This document shows, piece by piece, positions 40,307 through 49,000 of a DNA stretch of 50,818 bases. Below the pieces are notes generated by a model, which was not told where the DNA came from, searched no databases, and worked only from the letters and a program-made list of their open reading frames with translations. The stretch's first letter is position 1; each line of letters opens with the position of its first letter. Origin of the DNA: Gammaproteobacteria bacterium (lineage in GTDB: Bacteria > Pseudomonadota > Gammaproteobacteria > UBA9214); NCBI GenBank assembly GCA_029860045.1, contig JAOUBY010000006.1:1-50818 (forward strand), in the 5' to 3' direction. The position numbers and the translations under genes were made by a program.

Positions 40307-41605
40307 CTATGACTCGTCGTTATGATCGATCAGGCCGATCGGCGAGTACCTGTGTTCCTGCCCCAGCATGTCGCGGTTGACCACCACCACGCCGCCGGGT
40401 GAGCGATGGAAGCGGCGTGCATCCTGCTCCGGGTCTTCACCTATGACGGTACCGTCAGGCACATTGCAGCCATTGTCCAGCAGCACCTTCTTCAGCCGCA
40501 CATTCTTTCCGATCTTGCAGTCCGGCAGTGCCAGCACATCGACCAGCTCGCAATTTTCGCCAACCTGCACGTTCGAGAACAGCATGGAGTTTTCCAGTTG
40601 TGATCGATTGATGACGCAACCGCCACTGACCATGCTCGTTCCCATGGCCGAGCCACCTTCTTCGGCGCCAATAAATTTCGCCGGCGGCAGTTGCTCCTGG
40701 TAGGTATGGATACGCCACTCCGAGCTGTACAGGTCGAGCGCAGGATTGGCCTGCAGCACCTCCATGTTGGCCTCAAAGTAGGCATCGATGGTGCCGACAT
40801 CGCGCCAGTAGGCATTACGGTCCTCCATCTGCTCACCAAACGAATAGGCGTGCACCCGGTGACCTGCCTGCAAGGCGCGCGGAATGATGTCCTTGCCAAA
40901 GTCATGGTCGGAATCTTCACGCTTGGCATCGCGGCGCAACTCGGCCTCGAGATATTCATAGGAAAAGATATAGACCCCCATACTGACCAGTGCGTTATGC
41001 GGATCGCCGGGGCGGGCGACAGGTTGCTCGGGCTTCTCGCTAAAGGCCACGATACGCTGGTCACCATCGACCGTCACCACGCCGAACTCGCTGGCGTCGG
41101 CAAGCGGGACGGTGCAACAGGCAATGGTGATATCGGCACCGAGGTAGGCGTGGGTGGCGAGCATTTCACCATAGTCCATCTGGTAGACATGGTCGCCGGC
41201 CAGTATCAGCACGTGTTCCGGGTTATGGCTGGCCACGATATCCAGGCTCTGGAAAACCGCATCCGCGGTACCCGCGAACCAGGCATCTTCATCGACCCAT
41301 TGCTGGGCCGGTATGATCTCGACAAATTCTCCCATGTCCGTGCGGAAGGTATTCCAGCCGCTCTGGATGTGCCGGATCAATGAATGCGATTTGTACTGGG
41401 TCAGGACGCTGATCTGGTTAATGCCGGAATTGAGGCAGTTTGACAGGGCAAAGTCGATAATCCGGAACTTGCCGCCAAACGGTACCGCCGGCTTGGCACG
41501 CCAGTCGGTGAGCATCTTGAGACGCGAACCGCGTCCGCCGGCAAGCACCAGCGCAATCGTGCTGCCTGTAAGTCGACTGACAAAGCGTGAGGATTTAGTC
41601 GTCAT
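40307..41605 (-). CDS. glgC: Glucose-1-phosphate adenylyltransferase (ADP-glucose pyrophosphorylase)
   Basis: Makes ADP-glucose from glucose 1-phosphate and ATP. The 432-residue protein has the nucleotide-binding [52 protein letters not shown] (catalytic Asp) and a C-terminal left-handed beta-helix with LPPAKFIG and [19 protein letters not shown]. Starts at ATG 41605; a longer frame upstream (to 41707) is not family-like. Allosteric control by fructose 1,6-bisphosphate or related ligands is typical of the family. No glgA, glgB or glgP is in view, so its ADP-glucose may feed either glycogen elsewhere or the neighbouring glycosyltransferase. Confidence 0.95.
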   Translation of the reverse strand: MTTKSSRFVSRLTGSTIALVLAGGRGSRLKMLTDWRAKPAVPFGGKFRIIDFALSNCLNSGINQISVLTQYKSHSLIRHIQSGWNTFRTDMGEFVEIIPAQQWVDEDAWFAGTADAVFQSLDIVASHNPEHVLILAGDHVYQMDYGEMLATHAYLGADITIACCTVPLADASEFGVVTVDGDQRIVAFSEKPEQPVARPGDPHNALVSMGVYIFSYEYLEAELRRDAKREDSDHDFGKDIIPRALQAGHRVHAYSFGEQMEDRNAYWRDVGTIDAYFEANMEVLQANPALDLYSSEWRIHTYQEQLPPAKFIGAEEGGSAMGTSMVSGGCVINRSQLENSMLFSNVQVGENCELVDVLALPDCKIGKNVRLKKVLLDNGCNVPDGTVIGEDPEQDARRFHRSPGGVVVVNRDMLGQEHRYSPIGLIDHNDES

Positions 41606-41733
41606 TGTTTTGCTACGTGCCAGTCGCCCATGGTAGTGCAGTTCCACGACAGGTTCAAACCGGCCGTCACTTGTCATTCGAGGCCAGGGAAATAGTCCAT
41701 TCCGCACCTGCGGACATCAAGTACAATGCCCCC

Positions 41734-42864
41734 ATGAGCGATTCCCGTTTCAACGCCAGCTGTGCGACAGGCCCCGACTGGGAGACCGTCATCGACGCCT
41801 GCATTGCCGGTCTTGATGACATTCCGGCTGATACCAACTTTGGCTTTATCTATGTTACCGATCCGTTGGCGCCGTACCTGGACAACATGCTCACACGGCT
41901 GCACGAACAGACCGGCGTGCAGGAATGGACCGGCAGTGTCGGCAGTGGAATTTGCTGCACCGCGCGCGAAATCTACGACGAGCCGGCTGCCGCCATCATG
42001 CTGGCGGCATTGCCCGCAGACAGCTTCCGCCTGATCCCGGCAGGCATCGCGAAACTGGCCGACACACTGTCACAGCAACAGGAATGGATAAAGCACCACA
42101 ACGTACATTTCGGTATCGTGCACGGCGACCCGCGTGACCGCCACATTCAGCAGGTCATCGAATCCCTGTCGACCCAGCTTGACCCCGGCTTCCTGGTTGG
42201 CGGATTGTCCTCTGCCGATGAAGAAATGAACCAGTTGCAGGTTGCCGGCGAAACCCAGCAGAACGGCCTGTCCGGTGTGCTGTTGTCCGCCGATGTGCCG
42301 GTCATCAGCAGCCTGAGCCAGGGCTGCGCACCGCTGGAAAATAAACATGTCATTACCAAGTGCCAGGGCAACCTGCTGGCAGAACTGGATGGCCAACCGG
42401 CGCTGGATATCTTTAAACAGGATATCGGCGAGGTGCTGGCAAAGGACCTGTCGCGCGTGGCCGGCTATATATTCGCGGCATTACCGATTCCCGGTTCCGA
42501 TACCGGGGATTACCTGGTACGCAACCTCATCGGCATCGACCCGCAGGAAAAATTACTTGCCATCGGCGATGACCTGGAAGAAGACACACAGTTGATGTTT
42601 TGCCGACGCGATCGTGCGGCCGCGCGTGAAGACATGGAACGCATGCTGGATGATCTCGGCAAGCGCACAAAGGGAAACATCCGCGGTGGCGTCTATTACA
42701 GCTGTCTCGGCCGGGGTCGAAACCAGTTCGGTGAGGACTCCGAGGAACTGCAACTGATCAGCGACCGGCTCGGTGATTTTCCGCTGGTGGGCTTCTTTGC
42801 CAATGGCGAGATCTCGCACAATCGCCTGTACGGCTATACCGGCGTGTTGACGCTGTTCATCTGA
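41734..42864 (+). CDS. FIST N/C-domain sensory protein
   Basis: A 376-residue protein with an N-terminal FIST domain (NFGFIYVTDPLAPYLDNMLT; WTGSVGSGICCTAREIYDEP; GLSSADEEMNQLQ) and a C-terminal FIST_C domain ending GRNQFGEDSEELQLISDRLG and LVGFFANGEISHNRLYGYTG. FIST domains are predicted small-ligand (amino-acid-like) sensors, usually fused to signalling modules; this one stands alone. The start ATG 41734 follows a TACAAT (41722-41727) that could be a -10 so close that the message may be nearly leaderless. It is divergent from glgC. Confidence 0.88.
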   Translation: MSDSRFNASCATGPDWETVIDACIAGLDDIPADTNFGFIYVTDPLAPYLDNMLTRLHEQTGVQEWTGSVGSGICCTAREIYDEPAAAIMLAALPADSFRLIPAGIAKLADTLSQQQEWIKHHNVHFGIVHGDPRDRHIQQVIESLSTQLDPGFLVGGLSSADEEMNQLQVAGETQQNGLSGVLLSADVPVISSLSQGCAPLENKHVITKCQGNLLAELDGQPALDIFKQDIGEVLAKDLSRVAGYIFAALPIPGSDTGDYLVRNLIGIDPQEKLLAIGDDLEEDTQLMFCRRDRAAAREDMERMLDDLGKRTKGNIRGGVYYSCLGRGRNQFGEDSEELQLISDRLGDFPLVGFFANGEISHNRLYGYTGVLTLFI

Positions 42865-42880
42865 CCCCGTCAGCCCGGGG

Positions 42881-43630
42881 CTAGGTCTTCCAGTATTGCT
42901 CGGTGGTGATCTGGCCCGCCTCACGACGGCTGTTCTTCGTCAGCCCGCGCGCTTCCAGCACGGCCCGGGTATCGCTGACCATGGCGGGATTACCACAGAT
43001 CATGACCTGCGAATTAGCTGCGTTCAGCTCCAGGCCGGCGCGTGCCTCCAGTGCGCCACTCTCGATCGCATCAGGCACCCGTCCGGGCAGGGCAATAGCG
43101 CTGGTTTCGCGACTGACGAAGGGAATGTACTGCAGTTGCTGCGAATGCGTCGCCAGCAATGCGTCGATCTGCTCCCGGTAGTTCAGCTCCACGGCCGTGC
43201 GCACGGCGTGCACCAGCACGATGTTCCGGTAACGCTGCCAGACCTCGTCTGTAGCCAGGATGGAAAGAAACGGCCCCAGTGCAGTGCCAGTCGACAGCAT
43301 CCACAGGTGCTCGGCAGCCGGCACCTCTTTGAGCACAAAGAAACCTGCGCCCTTCGGCGCAATAAACACGGAATCGCCAGGTTGCAGCTTGACCAGCCGT
43401 GCCGTCAGCGGGCCACCCGGTACACGGATGAAATAAAATTCGTGCACGGGGTTGTCCGGGCCATTTACGAAGGAGTAGGGGCGCGCCACCATTTCACCAT
43501 CGATCTCCAGCGCCAGCCGGGTGAACTGGCCGGCTACAAAGGGTGCAATATCTGCCTCGAGTTGCAGTGAATAGAGCCCCTGCGTCCAGTGCCGCAATTG
43601 CACCACCTTGCCTTCGATCCAGCTCGCCAT
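42881..43630 (-). CDS. fpr: Ferredoxin/flavodoxin--NADP+ reductase
   Basis: FAD enzyme moving electrons between NADPH and ferredoxin or flavodoxin. 249 residues (E. coli Fpr 248). Seen: FAD-binding ARPYSFVNGPDNP, isoalloxazine region YFIRVPGGPLTARLV, NADP-site MLSTGTALGPFLSI and MICGNPAMVSDTRAVL. The start ATG at 43630 overlaps by one base the stop of a 44-codon upstream ORF on the same strand (TAATG), so translation may be coupled. Confidence 0.95.
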   Translation of the reverse strand: MASWIEGKVVQLRHWTQGLYSLQLEADIAPFVAGQFTRLALEIDGEMVARPYSFVNGPDNPVHEFYFIRVPGGPLTARLVKLQPGDSVFIAPKGAGFFVLKEVPAAEHLWMLSTGTALGPFLSILATDEVWQRYRNIVLVHAVRTAVELNYREQIDALLATHSQQLQYIPFVSRETSAIALPGRVPDAIESGALEARAGLELNAANSQVMICGNPAMVSDTRAVLEARGLTKNSRREAGQITTEQYWKT

Positions 43631-43764
43631 TAACCGGAGACCTGTACGGGCAAGTCACCGTCAACATTGGCAATCAACGCCGGCTTGCCACCCATCGCGA
43701 CACCCCGGGGCATCGCTGGAGAGATTTCCGAGGTCTCGCCTACAACCACATAGTCTTCATGCAT
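43630..43764 (-). CDS. Micro-ORF with Rieske-like N-terminal sequence, coupled to fpr
   Basis: A 44-residue ORF, ATG at 43764 and TAA at 43632-43630, sharing one base with the fpr start. The sequence VVVGETSEISPAMPRGVAMG followed by GKPALIANVDGDL recalls the first strands of Rieske or NirD-type domains (a pattern like VGKVSDIPEG...GVEVGGK.IALFNVDG), but it ends before any cluster-binding CxH motif. It could be a remnant, a small folded partner of Fpr, or a leader peptide. It is short, so chance similarity is possible; the overlap with fpr argues that it is translated. Confidence 0.45.
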   Translation of the reverse strand: MHEDYVVVGETSEISPAMPRGVAMGGKPALIANVDGDLPVQVSG

Positions 43765-43865
43765 TTTTCCGCTTCACCCGTTACTGCCGAATGCCTTATG
43801 ATAGCGTAATTCCGGAGGCCGGTTTGCCGCGCACCCGCCTTTTCAATCAACAGAAAGAATCTTGC

Positions 43866-44057
43866 ATGCACGCAATGTCTACCTGGGAAATGCTCCTGCT
43901 CGGAGCCCTGGTCCTCCTGGTCCTGTTCTGGTTTGGTCCGGGCATCAGGGCAACGCTGGAAAAGAGCCGCCAGGCGGAGCAACGCGACTGGACCGGCTTC
44001 CTGTTGCCAATCGTACTGGTTATCCTGTTTGTCCTGTTCCTGATGAGCAGTATCTGA
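43866..44057 (+). CDS. Small two-helix membrane protein before the ABC exporter
   Basis: A 63-residue protein with two hydrophobic helices (TWEMLLLGALVLLVLFWFGP and DWTGFLLPIVLVILFVLFLM) and a short charged loop between. ATG 43866 lies one base after a weak upstream purine patch, and the stop is one base before the ABC ATPase ATG, so it is part of that operon. I recall similar WEMLLLG...FWFGPG small proteins in other gammaproteobacteria. The function is unknown; the position suggests an accessory subunit. Confidence 0.75.
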   Translation: MHAMSTWEMLLLGALVLLVLFWFGPGIRATLEKSRQAEQRDWTGFLLPIVLVILFVLFLMSSI

Positions 44058-44058
44058 C

Positions 44059-44994
44059 ATGACTGCAGCACTCTCGATACGCGATCTCAGAAAGACCTAC
44101 AAGGGCGGACACGTTGCCCTGAAGGGCGTCAGCTTCGATGTTAACCCGGGCGACTTTTTCGCGCTGCTTGGCCCGAACGGGGCCGGCAAGACCACCATCA
44201 TCGGCATTATCTCCTCGCTGATAAACAAGAGCGGCGGAACGGTATCGATATTTGGACACGACCTGGCTGAGGAACCGGCTGTCGCCAAGGCCTTCCTCGG
44301 GCTGGTTCCGCAGGAATTCAACTTCAACATGTTTGAGCCGGCAATCGAAGTGGTCGCCAACCAGGCCGGCTACTACGGCATCCCGCGTGCCGAGGCGTTC
44401 CGGCGTGCGGAGAAATACCTCAAGCACCTGGACCTGTGGGACAAACGGCGCATGATGGCGCGCAACCTGTCCGGTGGCATGAAACGTCGCCTGATGATCG
44501 CACGCGCACTGGTGCATGAGCCGCGCCTGCTGATCCTCGATGAACCGACTGCCGGTGTTGATATCGAGATCCGGCGCTCGATGTGGAAGTTCCTGCGCGA
44601 GATTAACGCGGCCGGCACCACGATCATCCTGACCACGCATTACCTGGAAGAGGCGGAGAGCCTGTGTCGCAATATCGCCATCATTGATGAAGGCGAGCTG
44701 ATCGAGAACACCAGCACCAAGCAGCTACTTAACACGCTGCACATGGAGACGTTTTTGCTGGATGTCGATACAGCGCTGGACAGCCCGCCGAAGTCTGAAA
44801 GCCACACACTGAAGCTGGTTGACCCCACCACGCTGGAAGCGGAAATCTGCCGGGGCGAATCCATCAACAGCCTGTTCACCGAACTGTCGCAACACGGCAT
44901 ACGCGTGGTCAGCATGCGCAACAAGACCAACCGGCTGGAGGAGCTGTTCATGAACCTGGTTGAAAACGGTGCGGGTAGCAGGGGACAGGCATGA
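44059..44994 (+). CDS. yadG: ABC transporter ATP-binding protein, YadG type
   Basis: Nucleotide-binding subunit of an ABC-2 exporter. 311 residues (E. coli YadG 308). Walker A GPNGAGKTT (about 38-46), Q-loop LVPQEFNFNMFEPAIEVV, signature NLSGGMKRRLMIARALVHEP, Walker B RLLILDEPTAGVD, H-loop TTHYLEEAESLC. The C-terminal extension (TFLLDVDTALDSPPKSESHT onward) is typical of this branch. The stop overlaps the permease start (ATGA). The exported substrate is unknown. Confidence 0.93.
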   Translation: MTAALSIRDLRKTYKGGHVALKGVSFDVNPGDFFALLGPNGAGKTTIIGIISSLINKSGGTVSIFGHDLAEEPAVAKAFLGLVPQEFNFNMFEPAIEVVANQAGYYGIPRAEAFRRAEKYLKHLDLWDKRRMMARNLSGGMKRRLMIARALVHEPRLLILDEPTAGVDIEIRRSMWKFLREINAAGTTIILTTHYLEEAESLCRNIAIIDEGELIENTSTKQLLNTLHMETFLLDVDTALDSPPKSESHTLKLVDPTTLEAEICRGESINSLFTELSQHGIRVVSMRNKTNRLEELFMNLVENGAGSRGQA

Positions 44995-45764
44995 ACAACC
45001 GCGAAAAACTTGTCGCATTCCAGACCATCGCGACCAAGGAAATACTGCGTTTCGCACGCATCTGGGTACAGACCGTGCTGCCGCCGGTTATTACCACGGC
45101 ACTGTACTTCATTATCTTTGGCAACCTGATCGGCCCGCGCATCGGCGAGATGGAGGGTTTCGGTTACATGGAGTTCATTATTCCCGGCCTGATCATGATG
45201 GCGGTAATCACCAACTCCTATGCCAACGTCGTGTCCTCATTTTACGGCTCGAAATTCCAGCGCCATATCGAGGAGATGGTGATCTCGCCAACGCCAAATT
45301 ACATCATCCTGCTGGGCTTCATCACCGGCGGGGTCGCGCGCGGCCTGATCGTGGGGATTGCAGTCACCGTGGTCTCGCTACTGTTCAACCCGCTCAACGT
45401 CCACAGCCTGCCGGTCATGTTCAGCATGATCCTGCTGACAGCGATACTGTTCTCGCTGGCGGGACTCATCAACGGCGTGTACGCGAACAGTTTTGATGAT
45501 ATTTCCATCATACCGACCTTCGTGCTCACACCGCTGACCTACCTCGGCGGCATCTTCTACTCGATCAGCCTGCTGCCCGACTTCTGGCAGACCGCCTCAC
45601 TGGCGAACCCGATTCTGTACATGGTGAACGCGTTTCGCTACGGCTTCCTGGGAGTCTCGGATATCAGCCTGGTAACGTCCTACGCAATCAGTATCGGCTT
45701 TATTATTATCCTGTACCTGTTCAGCCTGCACCTGCTGCGCACCGGGCACGGCATCCGCACCTGA
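44991..45764 (+). CDS. yadH: ABC-2 type permease, YadH type
   Basis: A 257-residue membrane subunit partnered with the ATPase immediately upstream (4-bp overlap). It has six hydrophobic segments, including LPPVITTALYFIIFGNLIGP, the ABC-2 signature region (EMVISPTPNYIILLGFITGG), and LTPLTYLGGIFYSISLLPDF. Length equals E. coli YadH (256). The rnd gene converges six bases downstream, with no clear terminator between. Confidence 0.92.
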   Translation: MNNREKLVAFQTIATKEILRFARIWVQTVLPPVITTALYFIIFGNLIGPRIGEMEGFGYMEFIIPGLIMMAVITNSYANVVSSFYGSKFQRHIEEMVISPTPNYIILLGFITGGVARGLIVGIAVTVVSLLFNPLNVHSLPVMFSMILLTAILFSLAGLINGVYANSFDDISIIPTFVLTPLTYLGGIFYSISLLPDFWQTASLANPILYMVNAFRYGFLGVSDISLVTSYAISIGFIIILYLFSLHLLRTGHGIRT

Positions 45765-45770
45765 GGCAGG

Positions 45771-46934
45771 CTACAGCTGCAGCTTGCCGTCCCTTACCGC
45801 CAGCTCCAGCTCACCGTTCAGCAATTGCTGCAGGCGTTCGCCCACCAGCTTGCGGCGCCAGCCCTGCATCACACCGGTTTCCGTGTCACCCAGCAACAAC
45901 GCCTCCAGCTGCTTGCGCGAGGCCAGCACGGTCGGATTGAGAGAGTTCTCCATGGCGCTGATACGCACCACGGCCATCATGACGTCAACCAGTGCATCCT
46001 GTTCGGCACTCAGTCGGGTGCGCGTCCCGCGATCGGGAAAGCGGACCGGTTTCTCGCCAACAGCCCTGGCGATGATTCCCAGCAATTCATTGCCAGATCG
46101 CTTTAGCAGCCCCTCGCTCAGCCCGCGAATCGAAGATAACGCCTGCAACGTAGTCGGTTTGTGGCGGGCGATTTCCACCATGGCATCATCGCGCAGCATC
46201 CAGCCACGCGGGCGGTCCTTCTGGCTTGCCTGTTGTTCACGCCAGTTGGCCAGCGCCTGCAGAATGGACAGGCTGGCACCCTTTAGACGGTTCCCGCCCT
46301 TTACCTTGAGCCAGGCATTTTCGGGGTTGATTGCATACAGCTCCGGGCTGGCAAGCTGGCGGAAGTCCTCGTCCAGCCATCCCAGTCGCCCGTGAGACTG
46401 CAAGCGCTCCAGCAGTGGCTGATAGAGCGCCGCGAGGTAAATCACGTCATCAGCGGCATAGCGTAATTGCTCTTCTCCCAGCGGCCGCAGCGACCAGTCA
46501 GCCCGCGTATGCAGCTTGTCCAGCGTTACGCCGAGCATCTCTTTAACCAGGTTGGCATAACCAATCTGGTCAGCAAGGCCAAGCAGGGGGGCTGCAATTT
46601 GCGTATCAAATACGGGCGCAGGCGGGCTACCGGCCAGATGGTAGAAGATCTCCATGTCCTGGCGGGCGGAGTGCAACACCTTGGTGATGTTGCGGTCGGC
46701 GAGCAGCTCCAGCAACGGCGCCAGGTCGTCCAGGGCCAGTGGATCGACGCAGGCAACCACGTCCGGTGTGGCGATCTGTAACAGGCACAGTTTCGGGTAG
46801 TAAGTCTTCTCGCGCAGGAACTCGGTATCCAGGGCGAACCAGCTGGCGTCGGCGAGTTGCGCACACAGGCTGTCAAGCGCCGCCGGCGTATCGACGTAGA
46901 GTACCGGTTGGTCGCCGTGGCCGGTGTTACTCAA
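45771..46934 (-). CDS. rnd: Ribonuclease D
   Basis: 3'-5' exoribonuclease in tRNA 3'-end maturation. The 387-residue protein has the DEDD exonuclease domain (FALDTEFLREKTYYPKLCLL; VLHSARQDMEIFYHLAG; QLRYAADDVIYLAALY) and HRDC domains in the C-terminal half (ALANWREQQASQKDRPRGWM). The start codon is TTG at 46934; the upstream gene's TGA overlaps it (TTGA). E. coli Rnd (375 residues) also uses a rare start codon (UUG), which limits its expression; a similar limit may apply here. Confidence 0.95.
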   Translation of the reverse strand: MSNTGHGDQPVLYVDTPAALDSLCAQLADASWFALDTEFLREKTYYPKLCLLQIATPDVVACVDPLALDDLAPLLELLADRNITKVLHSARQDMEIFYHLAGSPPAPVFDTQIAAPLLGLADQIGYANLVKEMLGVTLDKLHTRADWSLRPLGEEQLRYAADDVIYLAALYQPLLERLQSHGRLGWLDEDFRQLASPELYAINPENAWLKVKGGNRLKGASLSILQALANWREQQASQKDRPRGWMLRDDAMVEIARHKPTTLQALSSIRGLSEGLLKRSGNELLGIIARAVGEKPVRFPDRGTRTRLSAEQDALVDVMMAVVRISAMENSLNPTVLASRKQLEALLLGDTETGVMQGWRRKLVGERLQQLLNGELELAVRDGKLQL

Positions 46935-47359
46935 ACGTCACCATCCACTTCATCAACGTCGACCTGTCCGGTCATGCGGCGACGAATGTGTGACCAGGAG
47001 ATACCGATGGCGAGAATTCCGCACAGGATGCACAGCACGATCCACGTGATAGCACGGAAACTGTCAGCCTCGATCAAATTCAGGTCGATCATTAGCCAGA
47101 TAATTGCACCAAAGAATGCGGCCGCGAGAAACAGACCAAACGCACCAAGGGAGCGTGCGGTGGCGCGCAGATAGATGGTCCAGCCAATCAGTAACAGGAT
47201 ACCGGCCAGCGCCATCCACGGCGTCGGGTCGGAAAGATTGTTACTGACCCAGTAGTAATAGGAATATTCGGTAGGATTGTAGGTCGAAAACACCAGCACC
47301 ATGGCTGCGACCAGGCGCAGCAAAAAACCCAAACCGGTGATGCCCTTGTATGCCGCCAT
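46931..47359 (-). CDS. DUF6524-type four-helix membrane protein
   Basis: A 142-residue protein with four hydrophobic helices: GITGLGFLLRLVAAMVLVFS with the family-like TYNPTEYSYYYWV, PWMALAGILLLIGWTIYLRA, GLFLAAAFFGAIIWLMIDLN and ITWIVLCILCGILAIGISWS. It matches my memory of the DUF6524 family. It begins at ATG 47359 (the frame is open 15 codons further) and overlaps rnd by four bases. The function is unknown. The 222-base gap to the divergent radical SAM gene shows no other gene. Confidence 0.8.
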   Translation of the reverse strand: MAAYKGITGLGFLLRLVAAMVLVFSTYNPTEYSYYYWVSNNLSDPTPWMALAGILLLIGWTIYLRATARSLGAFGLFLAAAFFGAIIWLMIDLNLIEADSFRAITWIVLCILCGILAIGISWSHIRRRMTGQVDVDEVDGDV

Positions 47360-47539
47360 GTCCCGTTCCTCTCGAAGCTGGCCGCAGCAAGGTTGCGCGT
47401 CCATTTAGTCCGTGCGCATTCTACAAGACAATAAGCGACAGCTACAGCTACAGTTGTGCATGGCAGGCGCGGTAGAATGGCGCGGCACGCCCGGCCTGTA
47501 CGGTATTCCCGGCGCCAGCTGACACGCTGATAACATTTC

Positions 47540-47568
47540 TTGATAAGTAACGCATATGACTGTTTTAT
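47540..47568 (+). promoter_or_regulatory. Candidate promoter for a leaderless radical SAM mRNA
   Basis: TTGATA (47540-47545) and, 17 bases later, TTTTAT (47563-47568). Transcription would start around 47575, giving an untranslated leader of only about 7 bases before ATG 47582. No Shine-Dalgarno is present in the AT-only stretch before that ATG, in agreement with leaderless or near-leaderless translation. Confidence 0.4.
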
Positions 47569-47581
47569 ATATTGTATATAA

Positions 47582-48991
47582 ATGAATATCACACTGATCA
47601 ACCCCTATGAGCTGGGCCGGCAGCCGTTCGGACTGGCGGAACCGGCGGCGCTGCTGGAGCAGGCCGGCTGCACGGTCAGCTGCTGCGACCTGTCGATTCA
47701 GCAACTCGAGCCCTGCATCGACAGCGACGCCGATGTGATCGCCATTTATATAGCCATGCACACCGCAACACGTATCGCGATAGAGGCGCTGCCGGAAATA
47801 CAGAAAATTGCACCCGGTGCAAAGCTGTGCGTGTACGGACTGTATGCGCCCATGAATGCAAAACTGTTTCGCTCACTCGGGGTGCAGTTCATTATCGGCG
47901 GCGAGTTCGAAAACGGTCTGCTGGAAATGGTCGAACAACTGCGTACCGGACAGGCAGCCGGAGACCTTGCCCCGCTGATACGCATGGAAAATACTGCATT
48001 CATCCTGCCCGACCGAAGCAAGCTGCCTGCGCTGTCACAATACGCCGGGCTGATCATGCCGGATGGCACGAGAAAAACGGTGGGCTTTGCCGAGACCACG
48101 CGCGGCTGTAAATATTTCTGTCGACATTGCCCGGTTGTCCCTGTCTACGAAGGGCGCTTCTTTGTGATACCGGCCGACATCGTGCTGGCTGATATCCGCG
48201 CGCAGGTCGCAGCAGGCGCGGAGCACATCTCCTTCGGTGACCCGGATTTCTTCAACGGGCCCGGCCACGCCATGCGTATCGTGCGCGCCATGCATGACGA
48301 GTTTCCGCAACTCAGCTTCGATGCCACCATAAAGATAGAACACATCGTCAAGTACCCGGACAAGATACATGAGCTGGCTGCCAGCGGTTGCCTGTTCATC
48401 CTGGCCGCTGTCGAGGCGGTTGACGATGACATCCTGCTAAAACTCGACAAGGGACACACCCGCGCCGACCTGCACACGGCGCTGGAATTGATGCAGGCTG
48501 CCGGCCTGGCACTGGCGCCGACCTTTGTTGCCTTTACCCCGTGGACGACACTGGACAACTACCGCGAGCTGCTGCAACACATTGCAGACCTGCAACTGAT
48601 CGAGGCGGTCGCCCCGGTGCAACTCTCCATCCGCCTGCTGATCCCGGCGGGATCGCATATTCTGAAGCTCCCGGGCATGGCAGCGCAGGTCGGTAGATTT
48701 GATCCGCAACTACTGGGACACCCCTGGCGAAACTCCGATCCGCGCGTCGATGCACTGCAGCAATCGGTGCAGGAGTGGGTCACACAGGCCGAGGCGGATG
48801 GCATGTCGCGCCCCGATATCTTCCAGGGCATATATCAACGCGCGTGGAGTGATGCCGGTAGCGGCGCACCCGAACTGACACTGGACGGGACCGGGAAGCC
48901 GATACCGCGCCTGTCCGAGAACTGGTACTGTTGCGCTGAACCGACGTGCGAGCAACTGGCGCCGTTTCAACTGACAATCGACTGTTCCTGA
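47582..48991 (+). CDS. B12-binding-domain radical SAM protein with CCAEP tail
   Basis: A 469-residue protein. The N-terminal part (about 1-125) is a cobalamin-binding-like Rossmann domain (NPYELGRQPFGLAEPAALLE; CVYGLYAPMNAKLFRSLGVQ) without an evident DxHxxG. The radical SAM core has the 4Fe-4S motif Cys176-x3-Cys180-x2-Cys183 (TRGCKYFCRHCPVVP). The end reads WYCCAEPTCEQLAPF; Cys450-Cys451 form the CCAEP tail of the CUAEP/CCAEP-tail radical SAM (seleno)protein family, in which some members have selenocysteine at the second position. Here that codon is TGC, so it is the cysteine form. The substrate and product are unknown. Confidence 0.87.
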   Translation: MNITLINPYELGRQPFGLAEPAALLEQAGCTVSCCDLSIQQLEPCIDSDADVIAIYIAMHTATRIAIEALPEIQKIAPGAKLCVYGLYAPMNAKLFRSLGVQFIIGGEFENGLLEMVEQLRTGQAAGDLAPLIRMENTAFILPDRSKLPALSQYAGLIMPDGTRKTVGFAETTRGCKYFCRHCPVVPVYEGRFFVIPADIVLADIRAQVAAGAEHISFGDPDFFNGPGHAMRIVRAMHDEFPQLSFDATIKIEHIVKYPDKIHELAASGCLFILAAVEAVDDDILLKLDKGHTRADLHTALELMQAAGLALAPTFVAFTPWTTLDNYRELLQHIADLQLIEAVAPVQLSIRLLIPAGSHILKLPGMAAQVGRFDPQLLGHPWRNSDPRVDALQQSVQEWVTQAEADGMSRPDIFQGIYQRAWSDAGSGAPELTLDGTGKPIPRLSENWYCCAEPTCEQLAPFQLTIDCS

Positions 48992-49000
48992 TAGCACCTC

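Noticed and set aside
42865-42880. CCCCG...CGGGG mini-hairpin between the FIST gene and fpr
   Set aside because: Only a 5-bp stem with no T tract; not enough for a terminator call.
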